The translations under genes were made by a program, and so were the position numbers. Positions 36,315 to 45,467 of a DNA stretch of 64,000 bases are shown in pieces; position 1 is the first letter of the stretch, and each line of letters opens with the position of its first letter. The notes below the pieces were generated by a model. The model was given only the letters and a program-made list of their open reading frames with translations. It made no database searches and was not told the origin of the DNA. The stretch is taken from positions 422,541-486,540 of the forward strand of contig NZ_JARGET010000038.1 of assembly GCF_029210485.1 (NCBI RefSeq), written 5' to 3'. Source of the stretch: Hoeflea sp. YIM 152468 (lineage in GTDB: Bacteria; Pseudomonadota; Alphaproteobacteria; Rhizobiales; Rhizobiaceae).

Positions 36315-36830
36315 ATGGCAAAAGATACCACCAAGGGTGATGCGGCAGCAACCGAAGCCAAAGGCAACGGCGAAGCGCCTTCATTGAATGTTTTGGCTCA
36401 GTACATCAAAGATCTTTCCTTCGAAAACCCTGGTGCACCAAAATCGCTCGGACCTCGGGAAAAAGCGCCGCAAATCAACATTAATGTCAACGTCAACGCC
36501 AATCCTTTGAGCGAAACCGAATTCGACGTTGTTCTTACGATGAATGCCGAAGCCAAGACCGGCGAGACCGTCGTGTTCAATGTCGAATTGACTTATGGTG
36601 GCGTTTTTCGCGTGGCGAATTTCCCGCAGGAACATATGCTGCCGCTGCTGTTCATCGAATGCCCGCGGATCTTGTTCCCGTTCGCTCGTCAGATCATCGC
36701 CGATGCAACGCGCAATGGCGGCTTCCCGCCGCTGCTGGTCGACCCGATCGACTTTGCCCAGATGTTCCAGCAGCGCATGGCTGAAGAGAACACCAAGGCG
36801 CAGGTTAGCCCCGCTGGCCAGGTAAACTGA
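36315..36830 (+). CDS. secB: Protein-export chaperone SecB
   Basis: 171 residues from ATG 36315 (AGGGAAGACCAG upstream). [19 protein letters not shown] and NVNVNANPL are the SecB start, and [19 protein letters not shown] the conserved tetramer/substrate-groove region. It keeps preproteins unfolded and delivers them to SecA. The acidic Thr/Ala-rich first 20 residues are typical of alphaproteobacterial SecB. Followed by a clear terminator. Confidence 0.96.
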   Translation: MAKDTTKGDAAATEAKGNGEAPSLNVLAQYIKDLSFENPGAPKSLGPREKAPQININVNVNANPLSETEFDVVLTMNAEAKTGETVVFNVELTYGGVFRVANFPQEHMLPLLFIECPRILFPFARQIIADATRNGGFPPLLVDPIDFAQMFQQRMAEENTKAQVSPAGQVN

Positions 36831-36860
36831 TACCGAGCTTCAGTAGCATTGCCTGTCAGG

Positions 36861-36884
36861 AAAGCCGCTTTCGGGCGGCTTTTT
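36861..36884 (+). terminator. secB terminator
   Basis: AAAGCCGC / GCGGCTTT perfect 8-bp stem, TTTCGG loop, then more T residues. Because the left arm begins AAA, it could also stop dnaQ transcripts coming the other way. Confidence 0.8.
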
Positions 36885-36907
36885 CTGTGCTGTCGTATAA
36901 TTTTGCT

Positions 36908-37612
36908 TCAATTGCCGCCGGCAAGCTTGTGCCAGAGCGCCTTTGCCCCGATTCGGTCAATCAAGACCGCATGGGCTTGCCGTTCGGCATTGGTCAGACG
37001 TTGCGGTAAGGCTCGGGGCCGCTCTCCGATTTCAACGATTTCATCGCTGCGGTTGCGCGCTTCCGCTGCATCGTCACTGTTTGACAACCCGAGTGCCGCT
37101 TGACGACCGCCCAACATCTCGATGTAGACATCCATAAGCAGCTCGGCATCGAGCAGCGCGCCATGTCTGGTCCGGTGCGAGTTGTCGATGCCATAGCGGC
37201 GGCACAGCGCGTCAAGACTGTTCGGGCCCATCGGGTGGCGACGGCGGGCGAGCGAAAGCGTGTCAATGACCACGTCCGGAGCCACCGCTGGAAGGCCGAT
37301 CCGCTGATACTCGCTGTTGAGAAAACCCATATCGAATGTGGCATTGTGAGCAACATACCGGGCGCCCTCGAAAAACGCGGCAATTTGCTCTGCAACCTCT
37401 GAAAACAGCGGCTTGTCCGCCAGAAACGCATCGGTGATTCCATGCACCGCCAGCGCGTCCGGATGCACCTTGCGGCCATCCGGGTTGATGAAGAGATGCA
37501 ATGTCCTGCCAGTGGGGAACTGGTTTTCCAGCTCGATGCAGCCGATTTCGATGATCCTGTCGGTCTTGTTATCAAGCCCGGTGGTTTCGGTGTCGAAGAC
37601 AATCTCACGCAT
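36908..37612 (-). CDS. dnaQ: DNA polymerase III epsilon subunit (proofreading exonuclease)
   Basis: 234 residues from ATG 37612 (MREIVFDTETTGLD). Exo I DTETTG, Exo II YVAHNATFDMGFLN and Exo III HGALLDAELL with the catalytic Asp and His are all present, in the DnaQ DEDDh family. The start overlaps the coaE stop by 8 bp. Its C-terminal tail, which binds the polymerase subunit, is present. Transcribed away from the proposed origin. Confidence 0.95.
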   Translation of the reverse strand: MREIVFDTETTGLDNKTDRIIEIGCIELENQFPTGRTLHLFINPDGRKVHPDALAVHGITDAFLADKPLFSEVAEQIAAFFEGARYVAHNATFDMGFLNSEYQRIGLPAVAPDVVIDTLSLARRRHPMGPNSLDALCRRYGIDNSHRTRHGALLDAELLMDVYIEMLGGRQAALGLSNSDDAAEARNRSDEIVEIGERPRALPQRLTNAERQAHAVLIDRIGAKALWHKLAGGN

Positions 37613-38213
37613 TGTTCTTGTCCCGCAATCCGGTCTTCGACAGCTCTGCAACAATAGTGGCGACCTGGCGCTCGGCTGCCTCCAGCCCGTGGCCGGTGTC
37701 GATCACATAATCGGCGCGGGCGCGCTTTTCCGCATCCGGTGTCTGCCGCGCCAGGATGGATTCATATTTGTCCTTGCTCATTCCCGGACGGGCCAGCACA
37801 CGCTGGCGCTGGATATCGGGTGCGCAGCTCACCACGATGATGGTATCGACCCGGTCGGTGGCGCCGGTTTCAAACAGCAACGGAATGTCGAGCAGCACCA
37901 TTGCTTCGCCGCGGCGGCGCGCAGCTTCGATGAAGTCCCGTTCCTTGGCGCGCACCAGCGGATGAATGATCGCCTCGAGCCGTTTGTATCCCTCGGGTGC
38001 AGCCATCAGTCTTTCCGACAGGAGGGTTCGGTTGACCACGCCATGGGCGACGGTTCCGGGAAATTCCGCTTCGATCAAGGGTGCCGCCTCGCCACTGTAC
38101 AATTGATGGACGATCTCGTCGGCACTGTTGACCGGTATCCCCTTCGCCTTGAACATGTCGGATGTGGTGGATTTTCCCATCCCGATCGAGCCGGTCAGTC
38201 CGATGATGATCAT
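37605..38213 (-). CDS. coaE: Dephospho-CoA kinase
   Basis: Last step of CoA synthesis. 202 residues from ATG 38213 ([20 protein letters not shown]), P-loop at 8-15. VLLDIPLLFETG is the conserved substrate-site motif. It shares ATGA with the aroE stop. The frame runs 24 codons further upstream inside aroE without similarity. Confidence 0.96.
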   Translation of the reverse strand: MIIIGLTGSIGMGKSTTSDMFKAKGIPVNSADEIVHQLYSGEAAPLIEAEFPGTVAHGVVNRTLLSERLMAAPEGYKRLEAIIHPLVRAKERDFIEAARRRGEAMVLLDIPLLFETGATDRVDTIIVVSCAPDIQRQRVLARPGMSKDKYESILARQTPDAEKRARADYVIDTGHGLEAAERQVATIVAELSKTGLRDKNNA

Positions 38214-39061
38214 GATCCTTTCTCCATTGCACCGATGATCAGCTGCCGCAGCTCCGGCGTTACGCGCGGCGTCTGGCCGAACCATCTGGCAAAGCCCGGC
38301 ACTGCCTGGTGCAACAGCATACCCAGACCATCGACCGTCGTCAGTCCCTGGCGCCGGGCCAGGGCAAGAATCGGTGTTTCCAGCGGCGTATAGACAATAT
38401 CGGTGACCAAAGCGGTTTCAGCCATGATGGTGAAATCGATATCGGGAACAGCTGAGCCACCCATTCCCATCGAGGTCGTGTTCACGAAAAGATCGGCGCC
38501 TTTGAGCAATTTTTGCAACTGGTCGATTCCATGGGCTGAAATCCTGTCGCCGAATTGATCTGACAAGGCCCGCGCCCGCTCAAGCGTCCGGTTGGCAAGA
38601 CGAATGGATTGAAACCCGCGCGAGAGCAAAGCATGGATCACCGACCGGCTGGCTCCGCCGGCGCCGAGGATCACCGCGGTTTTGCCGCTGGTCCAGCCAG
38701 GCGCGCTTTCGTCGAGATTGGCGGCGAAGCCATGCGAATCGGTGTTGCCCGCCATCAGCCGGCCATTGTCGAGCCACAGGGTGTTGACAGCTCCGATCTG
38801 TCGCGCGGTGTCATCAATTTCGTCAACCAGCTCAAGCATGGCTTCCTTGTGCGGAATCGTGACGTTGCCGCCGACAAAGCCGGAGGAGCCGTCTTTCAGT
38901 GCGGCGACAAAAGCGCGCAATTCGGCAGGGGCGACCGCAAGCGGGTGATAGCTTCCCGCAAGGCCGGCCTGATCGAGCCAGTGGCGATGTATGAGTGGCG
39001 AGCGGGAATGGCCGATGGGATAACCAACAACGAACGCACGGGGCTGATCCAACTCACCCAT
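38210..39061 (-). CDS. aroE: Shikimate dehydrogenase
   Basis: 283 residues; reduces 3-dehydroshikimate with [24 protein letters not shown] is the substrate-binding start, [10 protein letters not shown] has the catalytic Lys, and [17 protein letters not shown] is the NADP Rossmann motif. It overlaps maf by 8 bp and coaE by 4 bp within a tightly packed leftward operon. Confidence 0.96.
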   Translation of the reverse strand: MGELDQPRAFVVGYPIGHSRSPLIHRHWLDQAGLAGSYHPLAVAPAELRAFVAALKDGSSGFVGGNVTIPHKEAMLELVDEIDDTARQIGAVNTLWLDNGRLMAGNTDSHGFAANLDESAPGWTSGKTAVILGAGGASRSVIHALLSRGFQSIRLANRTLERARALSDQFGDRISAHGIDQLQKLLKGADLFVNTTSMGMGGSAVPDIDFTIMAETALVTDIVYTPLETPILALARRQGLTTVDGLGMLLHQAVPGFARWFGQTPRVTPELRQLIIGAMEKGS

Positions 39062-39647
39062 CGATGGCTCCCAATTCTCTCAGCTTTGCCAACAGCGGCA
39101 GCAGCGGCAATCCGATGATGGTGAAATAATCGCCTTCGATGCGGTCGAAGAGTTGAATTCCCGCACCTTCCAGCTGATAGGCGCCGACCGAGGAGAGCAC
39201 CTTGTCGCCGACGCTGGACAGATGGCGGCCGACAAAGCCGGGATCGAGATCACGCAGGGTCAGCCGCGCGATCGACATGTGCCGCCAGATGGTTTCGCCA
39301 TCCCTGACAAGGACGATACCGCTGTTGAGTTGATGGGTGCGACCGGACAGCTTGAGCAGGCGGTGCCGGGCTTGCTCCATCGTCTCAGCCTTGTGAAACA
39401 TCTCGCCGTCGAGCGACAATGTCTGGTCGGAGCCAATCACGATCGCGCCGGGATTTCGGCTGGAGACGTCCTGGGCCTTGGCCTCGGCAAGAATCAACGC
39501 CACTTCGTCCGGTTTAAGGTCAACGAGAGCCTCTTCCACAGCGCGCTCATCGGTCTGTGCCGGTTCAACGGTGAAGGTCACACCGGCATTTTCTAACAGA
39601 CTTTTTCGGAACCGGCTTGCCGAAGCAAGTATGATGGGCGGTGTCAT
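39054..39647 (-). CDS. maf: Maf-family nucleotide pyrophosphatase
   Basis: 197 residues from ATG 39647, preceded by [31 protein letters not shown] is the Maf start; [13 protein letters not shown] holds the catalytic Asp. Maf proteins hydrolyse non-canonical or canonical NTPs and are linked to septum control. The frame is open 30 codons upstream with no similarity. Lies 40 bp after the PEP synthase regulator. Confidence 0.93.
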   Translation of the reverse strand: MTPPIILASASRFRKSLLENAGVTFTVEPAQTDERAVEEALVDLKPDEVALILAEAKAQDVSSRNPGAIVIGSDQTLSLDGEMFHKAETMEQARHRLLKLSGRTHQLNSGIVLVRDGETIWRHMSIARLTLRDLDPGFVGRHLSSVGDKVLSSVGAYQLEGAGIQLFDRIEGDYFTIIGLPLLPLLAKLRELGAIDG

Positions 39648-39687
39648 GGACGTCTCCTGGAACGAGGCCTTGTCGGACAAGTCGGGG

Positions 39688-40509
39688 TTAACGCCACTTG
39701 GGACGCAAGGCAAGGATGGCGGCCGCGGTCTCTTCAATCGAACGGCGGGTCACATCGATGACCGGCCAACCGTGCCGTTCGCACAGCGAGCGGGCATATT
39801 TGAGCTCTTCGCTGATCAGCGCGCGGTCGGTGTAATGTTCACCCTGATAGCCGGTGGTGGACCCCAGGACCCGGTTCTTGCGCACCTGGGCGATCCGATC
39901 AACGGAGGCGACAAGGCCGACCACTGTCGGCTTCTTCGCCGTGATCAGGCCTTCAGGCAGCGGCACGCCGTGGACAATGGGAATGTTTGCAGTCTTGATG
40001 CCGCGATTGGCGATATAGATACTGGTCGGGGTTTTCGATGTCCGGCTGATACCCAGAATGATCAGATCGGCCTCTTCAAAATCGGCCGGCAATTGCCCGT
40101 CATCGTGATCAAGCGTGAAATTCAGCGCATCGATGCGCTTGAAATACTCTTCGCCCATGACGTGCTGGGCTCCGACCCGGCGTCGCGAAGGCGCTCCCAG
40201 ATAGGACTGGAACACATCGATCACCGGTTCGAGCACCGACACGCTGGGCAGGCCCATGTCCCGGCATTTGAGCTCGATAATGGATGCCAGGTCGGAATCG
40301 ACGATGGTGTAAAGCACGATGCCGGGCGCGCCATCGATCGCATCGAGAACCGCAATGAGCTGCTTGCGGGTGCGGATCAACGGATAGAGGTGTTCGAGCG
40401 CCTGCGCCGACTGGAACTGCGCGGCGGCGGCGCGGCCGGCCGCCATCAGCGTTTCTCCGGTCGAATCGGAGATCAGATGCAGGTGAAAATAGTTTTTGCT
40501 CTGCTCCAC
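39688..40509 (-). CDS. ppsR: PEP synthase / PPDK bifunctional regulatory protein (DUF299)
   Basis: ADP-dependent kinase and Pi-dependent phosphorylase of pyruvate,phosphate dikinase or PEP synthase. 273 residues from GTG 40509, supported by CCGGAGAATCCT and the family start ([15 protein letters not shown]). [20 protein letters not shown] is the conserved P-loop-like motif. This is the RP001 homologue whose start faces hemE across oriC in Caulobacter and other alphaproteobacteria. The frame continues upstream, but those 31 codons lie in the proposed origin and include a DnaA-like site. Confidence 0.93.
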   Translation of the reverse strand: MEQSKNYFHLHLISDSTGETLMAAGRAAAAQFQSAQALEHLYPLIRTRKQLIAVLDAIDGAPGIVLYTIVDSDLASIIELKCRDMGLPSVSVLEPVIDVFQSYLGAPSRRRVGAQHVMGEEYFKRIDALNFTLDHDDGQLPADFEEADLIILGISRTSKTPTSIYIANRGIKTANIPIVHGVPLPEGLITAKKPTVVGLVASVDRIAQVRKNRVLGSTTGYQGEHYTDRALISEELKYARSLCERHGWPVIDVTRRSIEETAAAILALRPKWR

Positions 40510-40885
40510 AGGATTCTCCGGGGGGTGTTGATAAGCCGGGACAAGATTGAAGTAGGAGCCCTGCCCGACCTTTTGCAAGGGATAACCCACCGGTTTGTCC
40601 ACAATCGCTCTTGCCGGGATGGTTTCAAGGCACGGTTTTTGGATAATTGGGACAACGATGTTTGCGGCTTCGGTACCTGTCTCCGATTTGGATTGGTAAT
40701 GGCTTGGAATTATGCGTCATTTTGAAGCCAAAGCAGGCAAAAACGCGAATCCGGTTGGCCTTGGGCAGTGAGCGCCGCTATATGAGCAAGCTGTGGACAG
40801 GCTGTGGATAAATCCTAATCCCCGTAAACCACAGAGTCTAAGAATCAGAATCCTTTTCAATAAGGATTTATTAAAGGAAGTGGTG
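40510..40885. other. Putative chromosomal replication origin (oriC)
   Basis: 376-bp gap between ppsR and hemE, the oriC position established in Caulobacter and rhizobia. DnaA-box-like 9-mers (consensus TTATCCACA): TTGTCCACA 40595-40603, TTATCCAAA on the minus strand at 40638-40646, CTGTCCACA minus 40792-40800, and a perfect TTATCCACA minus 40803-40811. GANTC (CcrM) sites at 40747, 40834, 40842 and 40848. AATCCTT/AAGGATT inverted repeat at 40849-40868 in an AT-rich patch. Genes diverge from here on both sides. Confidence 0.8.
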
Positions 40886-41923
40886 ATGACGAAAACCGGT
40901 GATCGCAAGGTGATGAAGGTGTTGGCCGGGGAAACAGTTTTTCCGCCCCCGATCTGGCTGATGAGACAGGCAGGCCGGTATCTGCCGGAGTATCGGGCAA
41001 CACGGGCGTCAGCGAACGGTTTTCTTGATGTCTGCTACACCCCCGACCTGGCAGTCGAAGTGACGCTGCAGCCGATCAGGCGATTTGGCTTTGATGCGGC
41101 AATCCTGTTTTCCGATATTCTGGTGATTCCGGATGCGCTTGACCGCAATGTGCGGTTTGTCGAAGGAACCGGCCCGTTGATGGATCCGATATCGGTTGAA
41201 GCCATTGCGGCGCTTGATCCATCACGGCTGCATACGCATCTGGCCCCGGTCTACGAGACTGTGCGACGGTTGCGGTCCGAATTGCCGGCTGAAACGACGC
41301 TGCTGGGATTCTGCGGCGCGCCGTGGACGGTTGCCACCTACATGATTGCCGGGCGCGGGACGCCCGACCAGGCGCCGTCGCGGCTGTTTGCGATGCAACA
41401 CCCTGAGGCGTTCATGAAATTGCTGACGCTGCTTGCGGAAATGTCAGCCGATTATCTGATCGCGCAAATCGATGCCGGTGCAGATGCGGTGCAGATCTTT
41501 GATTCCTGGGCCGGAGTGCTGTCGGAACGCGATTTCACCAGGTACTCGATCGAGCCGGTGAAATACATGGTCGACCGGATCAAGCGGGAACGGCCCGGTG
41601 TGCCGGTGATCAGTTTTGCCAAGGGCGCCGGCGCGTTACTGGAAACCTACCGGGCTGCGACGGGGATTGATTGCGTCGGGCTGGACTGGACAGTTCCTTC
41701 TGGCCTGGCAAGGAAGATACAGCAGGGTGGAGCTGTGCAAGGCAATCTCGACCCCTTGCGGATGGTGGCGGGTGGCGCGGCGCTCGATGAAGGCATCGAC
41801 GAAGTGCTGGAGACCCTGGGCGCCGGTCCGCTGATATTCAATCTCGGTCACGGGATCACGCCGCAGGCAGATCCTGAAAATGTCACGCGCCTGATACAGC
41901 GTGTCAGGAGCGCGCAGCGCTGA
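40886..41923 (+). CDS. hemE: Uroporphyrinogen decarboxylase
   Basis: 345 residues from ATG 40886 with AAAGGAAG upstream. [16 protein letters not shown] is the substrate-binding signature with the catalytic Arg, [13 protein letters not shown] holds the key Asp, and [13 protein letters not shown] the second family signature. Converts uroporphyrinogen III to coproporphyrinogen III in haem synthesis. An earlier in-frame ATG at 40793 would start inside the DnaA boxes and is not used. Its stop overlaps the hemJ start by 1 bp. Confidence 0.96.
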   Translation: MTKTGDRKVMKVLAGETVFPPPIWLMRQAGRYLPEYRATRASANGFLDVCYTPDLAVEVTLQPIRRFGFDAAILFSDILVIPDALDRNVRFVEGTGPLMDPISVEAIAALDPSRLHTHLAPVYETVRRLRSELPAETTLLGFCGAPWTVATYMIAGRGTPDQAPSRLFAMQHPEAFMKLLTLLAEMSADYLIAQIDAGADAVQIFDSWAGVLSERDFTRYSIEPVKYMVDRIKRERPGVPVISFAKGAGALLETYRAATGIDCVGLDWTVPSGLARKIQQGGAVQGNLDPLRMVAGGAALDEGIDEVLETLGAGPLIFNLGHGITPQADPENVTRLIQRVRSAQR

Positions 41924-42468
41924 TGAGCGGCGATCTGGCAACCAGTGGCACTGAAGGCAGCAAGGCCAAGCGCAAGGCCTATCTGAGCATTGCCAGTGTG
42001 GTCGCGCTGGCGCTGGCTGCCTGGTGGTTTGAACCGGCCTGGCTCTACGAGTGGCTCAAGGTCCTGCATGTGGTCGCGGTGATCTCGTGGATGGTCGGGC
42101 TGTTCTATCTGCCGCGGCTGTTCGTCTACCATGCCGACGCGGCCGCCGGTAGCGAGCCGGCGGCGACATTCGTGGTGATGGAACAGCGGCTTCTCAAGGT
42201 GATCATGGGCCCGGCAATGATGGTGTCCTGGACAGTCGGATTGTGGCTGGCATGGAGCGGGTTTTCGTTTTCAGGGCTATGGCTCTGGATCAAGATTGCC
42301 GCCGTGGTCGGGTTGACGTTGTTCCATGTCTTTCTTTCCCGTTCGGCGCGCCGGTTTGCAGCCGGCACCAACACCATGACGGCCCGGCAATGGCGGATCG
42401 CCAACGAGGTCCCGACCGTGTTAATGATCGTTGCCATCATCATGGTGGTCATCAAACCGTTCGGCTGA
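41923..42468 (+). CDS. hemJ: Protoporphyrinogen oxidase HemJ
   Basis: 181 residues, four or five hydrophobic helices. WLKVLHVVAVISWMVGLFYLPRL contains the conserved His and Arg that bind haem in HemJ, and a C-terminal NEVPTVLMIVAIIMVVIKP is typical. It oxidises protoporphyrinogen IX in the membrane in bacteria lacking HemG/HemY. Stop-start TGATG coupling with hemE. Confidence 0.92.
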   Translation: MSGDLATSGTEGSKAKRKAYLSIASVVALALAAWWFEPAWLYEWLKVLHVVAVISWMVGLFYLPRLFVYHADAAAGSEPAATFVVMEQRLLKVIMGPAMMVSWTVGLWLAWSGFSFSGLWLWIKIAAVVGLTLFHVFLSRSARRFAAGTNTMTARQWRIANEVPTVLMIVAIIMVVIKPFG

Positions 42469-42531
42469 AGCGGCCCTACGGTCTGCTGCGGGAGTGTGAT
42501 GCAGCAAATAAGCCCGAAACGGGGCTTGCGA

Positions 42532-42547
42532 CGTTTCACGTGAATCG
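42532..42547. promoter_or_regulatory. Weak parS-like site upstream of rho
   Basis: CGTTTCACGTGAATCG matches the parS consensus at 13 of 16 positions, core intact, in the hemJ-rho gap. Confidence 0.45.
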
Positions 42548-42666
42548 CTATCTAAGAAGCCACGTCTTTCAAGGCGGGCGCCAGTATCCATCTGGTCGGC
42601 TTCCCAAAGCCTGGTTCCAAATGCCCGTCTCTTCCCATACCTATAAATACAGAATTTGGATTTCCC

Positions 42667-43932
42667 ATGCAGGAAATGAAGCTTCAAGAGCTCAAGAACA
42701 AATCCGCTACTGATCTTTTGGCATTTGCCGAATCAGTCGAGGTGGAAAACGCCGGTGTGCTGCGCAAACAGGAATTGATGTTTGCCATTCTCAAGCAACT
42801 GGCGGAAAAGGATGTCGAGATCATCGGAGAGGGTGTTGTCGAGTTGCTGCAGGATGGCTTCGGCTTCATGCGCTCGGCCAATGCCAATTACCTTCCGGGA
42901 CCGGACGACATCTACATATCGCCCTCCCAGATCCGTCGCTTTTCACTGAAGACCGGAGATACGGTTGAGGGTCCGATACGCGGGCCGAAAGAAGGTGAAC
43001 GCTACTTCGCGCTTCTCAAGGTCAACAAGATCAACTTTGAAGATCCGGAGAAGATCCGGCACAAGGTTCATTTCGACAATCTGACGCCGCTTTATCCCGA
43101 TGAGCGCTTCAAGATGGAAGTGGACAATCCGACCACCAAGGATATCTCCGCCAGAGTGATTGATCTGGTGGCGCCGATCGGCAAGGGGCAGCGCGGCCTG
43201 ATCGTGGCTCCTCCCCGGACCGGTAAGACGGTGCTGTTGCAGAATATCGCGCACTCGATCACTGCAAATCACCCCGATTGTTACCTGATCGTGCTGCTGA
43301 TTGACGAACGGCCCGAAGAAGTCACGGACATGCAGCGCTCGGTCAAGGGTGAAGTCGTGGCCTCGACCTTCGATGAACCGGCGGTACGCCACGTCCAGGT
43401 TGCCGAGATGGTGATCGAGAAGGCCAAGCGCCTGGTTGAACATGGCCGCGACGTGGTCATTCTGCTCGATTCGATCACCCGATTGGGACGGGCTTACAAC
43501 ACTGTTGTTCCATCATCGGGCAAGGTGCTGACCGGTGGTGTTGATGCAAATGCGCTGCAGCGTCCCAAGCGGTTCTTCGGCGCGGCGCGCAACATTGAAG
43601 AAGGTGGTTCGCTTACCATCATCGCCACGGCATTGATCGACACCGGATCGCGCATGGATGAAGTGATCTTTGAGGAATTCAAGGGTACCGGCAACTCGGA
43701 AATCGTTCTCGACCGCAAGGTTGCAGACAAGAGAATCTTCCCGTCGTTGGATATTCTCAAGTCCGGCACCCGGAAAGAGGATCTTCTGGTGCCGAAGCAG
43801 GATCTGCAGAAGATTTTCGTGTTGCGGCGGATTCTTGCGCCGATGGGAACAACCGATGCAATCGAGTTCCTGATCGACAAGCTCAAGCAGACCAAGACCA
43901 ACAGCGATTTCTTCGACTCGATGAATACCTGA
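42667..43932 (+). CDS. rho: Transcription termination factor Rho
   Basis: 421 residues. N-terminal helix-extended RNA-binding domain ([27 protein letters not shown]), Walker [10 protein letters not shown] at 181-189, Walker [17 protein letters not shown], and the R-loop ending [18 protein letters not shown] segment. Standard size and no insertion domain. The 198-bp leader is long enough for autoregulation, as known for Rho elsewhere, and holds a weak parS-like site. Confidence 0.97.
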   Translation: MQEMKLQELKNKSATDLLAFAESVEVENAGVLRKQELMFAILKQLAEKDVEIIGEGVVELLQDGFGFMRSANANYLPGPDDIYISPSQIRRFSLKTGDTVEGPIRGPKEGERYFALLKVNKINFEDPEKIRHKVHFDNLTPLYPDERFKMEVDNPTTKDISARVIDLVAPIGKGQRGLIVAPPRTGKTVLLQNIAHSITANHPDCYLIVLLIDERPEEVTDMQRSVKGEVVASTFDEPAVRHVQVAEMVIEKAKRLVEHGRDVVILLDSITRLGRAYNTVVPSSGKVLTGGVDANALQRPKRFFGAARNIEEGGSLTIIATALIDTGSRMDEVIFEEFKGTGNSEIVLDRKVADKRIFPSLDILKSGTRKEDLLVPKQDLQKIFVLRRILAPMGTTDAIEFLIDKLKQTKTNSDFFDSMNT

Positions 43933-43969
43933 CCAATCTCCGGAATCATCACATCGATTCGGTACCGGT

Positions 43970-45301
43970 ATGGATAGACGCGCGACAATCTACGCTTTGT
44001 CTTCGGGCCACCCTCCAGCCGGGGTGGCGGTTATCAGGCTATCAGGTCCACGAGTTCGATTCGGACTCGAAACCTTAATTGGTTCCGTTCCAACCGCGCG
44101 GACCGCGCACCTGGCGCAGATTCGTGATCCGGCAGGAACCCTGCTTGATCGCGGATTGGTGCTGTTCTTTCCTGAACCGAACTCTTTCACCGGGGAAGAT
44201 GTCGCCGAGCTGCAAATCCATGGTGGCCGGGCATCCGTTGATGCCGTTCTTGGAGCATTGTCGTCCCTCTCCGGTTTCCGGATGGCCGATCCCGGCGAAT
44301 ACACCAGACGCGCTTTTGCCAATGGACGGATGGATCTGACAGCGGTGGAGGGTCTTTCGGACCTGATCCGGGCAGAAACAGAGGCCCAGCGCCGGCAGGC
44401 TCTCGAACAGGCTGACGGCGGATTGAAGGATCTCTACCAGGGTTGGGCGACGAGGTTGACCCATGCGCGAGCCATGATCGAGGCCGAACTTGATTTTTCC
44501 GATGAGGAGGATGTGCCGGGCTCTGTGACCGACCTTGTATGGCCGGATATGGCGTTGCTTGCTCAGGAAATCGCCGGACATCTGCAGAATGCAAAGGCGG
44601 GTGAACTTATCCGCGACGGATTCCGCATTGCGTTGATCGGCCCGCCAAATGTCGGAAAATCCTCCTTATTGAACCGCCTGGCGCAACGCGATGTGGCCAT
44701 TGTCTCCGCGACGCCGGGGACGACCAGAGATGTGGTCGAGGTTCGTCTCGACATCGGCGGCCGTCTTGTCCTGTTGCAGGATACAGCGGGTTTGCGCCAA
44801 TCCAGTGATGCGGTCGAATTGGAGGGAATGCGCCGCAGCCGCGCCACGGCAGAGACGGCTGATTTGGTCTTGGAACTGCGCGATCTTGCCGATACAGCAG
44901 CCGGCACCGCAGACAACACCGCAGATGCCGGGGACAGTTTGCTGATCTGGACAAAAGCGGATCTGGTTGCAACGAACTCTAAGGAGATGCAGAAACCAGG
45001 CTTGCTGGTGTCGAGCACGACCGGATTTGGTGTGGATGAGCTGATCGCCGAACTCTCACATCGCATTTCCAAATCGGTGGCAACGCATGCGGAGTTGGCG
45101 CCGTCCCGGGCCCGGCACGTCGAGTTGCTGCAGTCTTGCCTGAGGGATTTGCAAGAGGCTATCACTGATCCGGAGTCCCCAATCGAAATTCGCTCGGAAA
45201 ACTTGAGATCCGCGGCGGCCTCACTGGGGAGAATCACCGGATCGGTTGATGTGGAAGATTTACTCGGGGTGATATTTTCGGAATTCTGCGTCGGCAAATG
45301 A
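43970..45301 (+). CDS. mnmE: tRNA modification GTPase MnmE (TrmE)
   Basis: 443 residues. N-terminal folate-binding domain (IYALSSGHPPAGVAVIRLSG), helical domain with an inserted G-domain: GPPNVGKSS at 224-232, DTAGLR, and a TKAD motif. The C-terminal FCVGK has the catalytic Cys441. With MnmG it makes the (carboxymethyl)aminomethyl group on wobble U34. mnmG lies 166 bp downstream. Confidence 0.97.
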   Translation: MDRRATIYALSSGHPPAGVAVIRLSGPRVRFGLETLIGSVPTARTAHLAQIRDPAGTLLDRGLVLFFPEPNSFTGEDVAELQIHGGRASVDAVLGALSSLSGFRMADPGEYTRRAFANGRMDLTAVEGLSDLIRAETEAQRRQALEQADGGLKDLYQGWATRLTHARAMIEAELDFSDEEDVPGSVTDLVWPDMALLAQEIAGHLQNAKAGELIRDGFRIALIGPPNVGKSSLLNRLAQRDVAIVSATPGTTRDVVEVRLDIGGRLVLLQDTAGLRQSSDAVELEGMRRSRATAETADLVLELRDLADTAAGTADNTADAGDSLLIWTKADLVATNSKEMQKPGLLVSSTTGFGVDELIAELSHRISKSVATHAELAPSRARHVELLQSCLRDLQEAITDPESPIEIRSENLRSAAASLGRITGSVDVEDLLGVIFSEFCVGK

Positions 45302-45314
45302 TTCACGTGAAACA
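45299..45314. promoter_or_regulatory. parS-like site 1 of mnmE-mnmG gap, 15/16
   Basis: TGATTCACGTGAAACA, one mismatch to consensus at position 3; it begins on the last bases of mnmE. Confidence 0.75.
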
Positions 45315-45338
45315 TGGGCTGTGTCACGACACCTTGAA

Positions 45339-45354
45339 TGATTCACGTGAAACA
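45339..45354. promoter_or_regulatory. parS-like site 2 of mnmE-mnmG gap, 15/16
   Basis: Second copy of TGATTCACGTGAAACA, 40 bp after the first start to start. Flanking GAATG/ATGAT context is similar in both, suggesting a local duplication. Confidence 0.75.
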
Positions 45355-45395
45355 TGACAATCAACCGGCGATGCGCCACCGGACTGGCTGATTGT

Positions 45396-45411
45396 TGTTT
45401 CACGTGAAACG
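45396..45411. promoter_or_regulatory. parS-like site 3 of mnmE-mnmG gap, 15/16
   Basis: TGTTTCACGTGAAACG, mismatch only at the last base. Confidence 0.78.
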
Positions 45412-45467
45412 TTTGCCCTTGACTTGCAAAACAACTTGCCCAAGAACACAGCCATCGGAGAACTGTG

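Noticed and set aside
40793..40885. Longer hemE start at 40793
   Set aside because: Would code through the DnaA boxes; ATG 40886 has the ribosome site and family N-terminus.
42510..42527. AAGCCC-GAAACG-GGGCTT hairpin as hemJ terminator
   Set aside because: Six-bp stem with no T-run; too weak to call.
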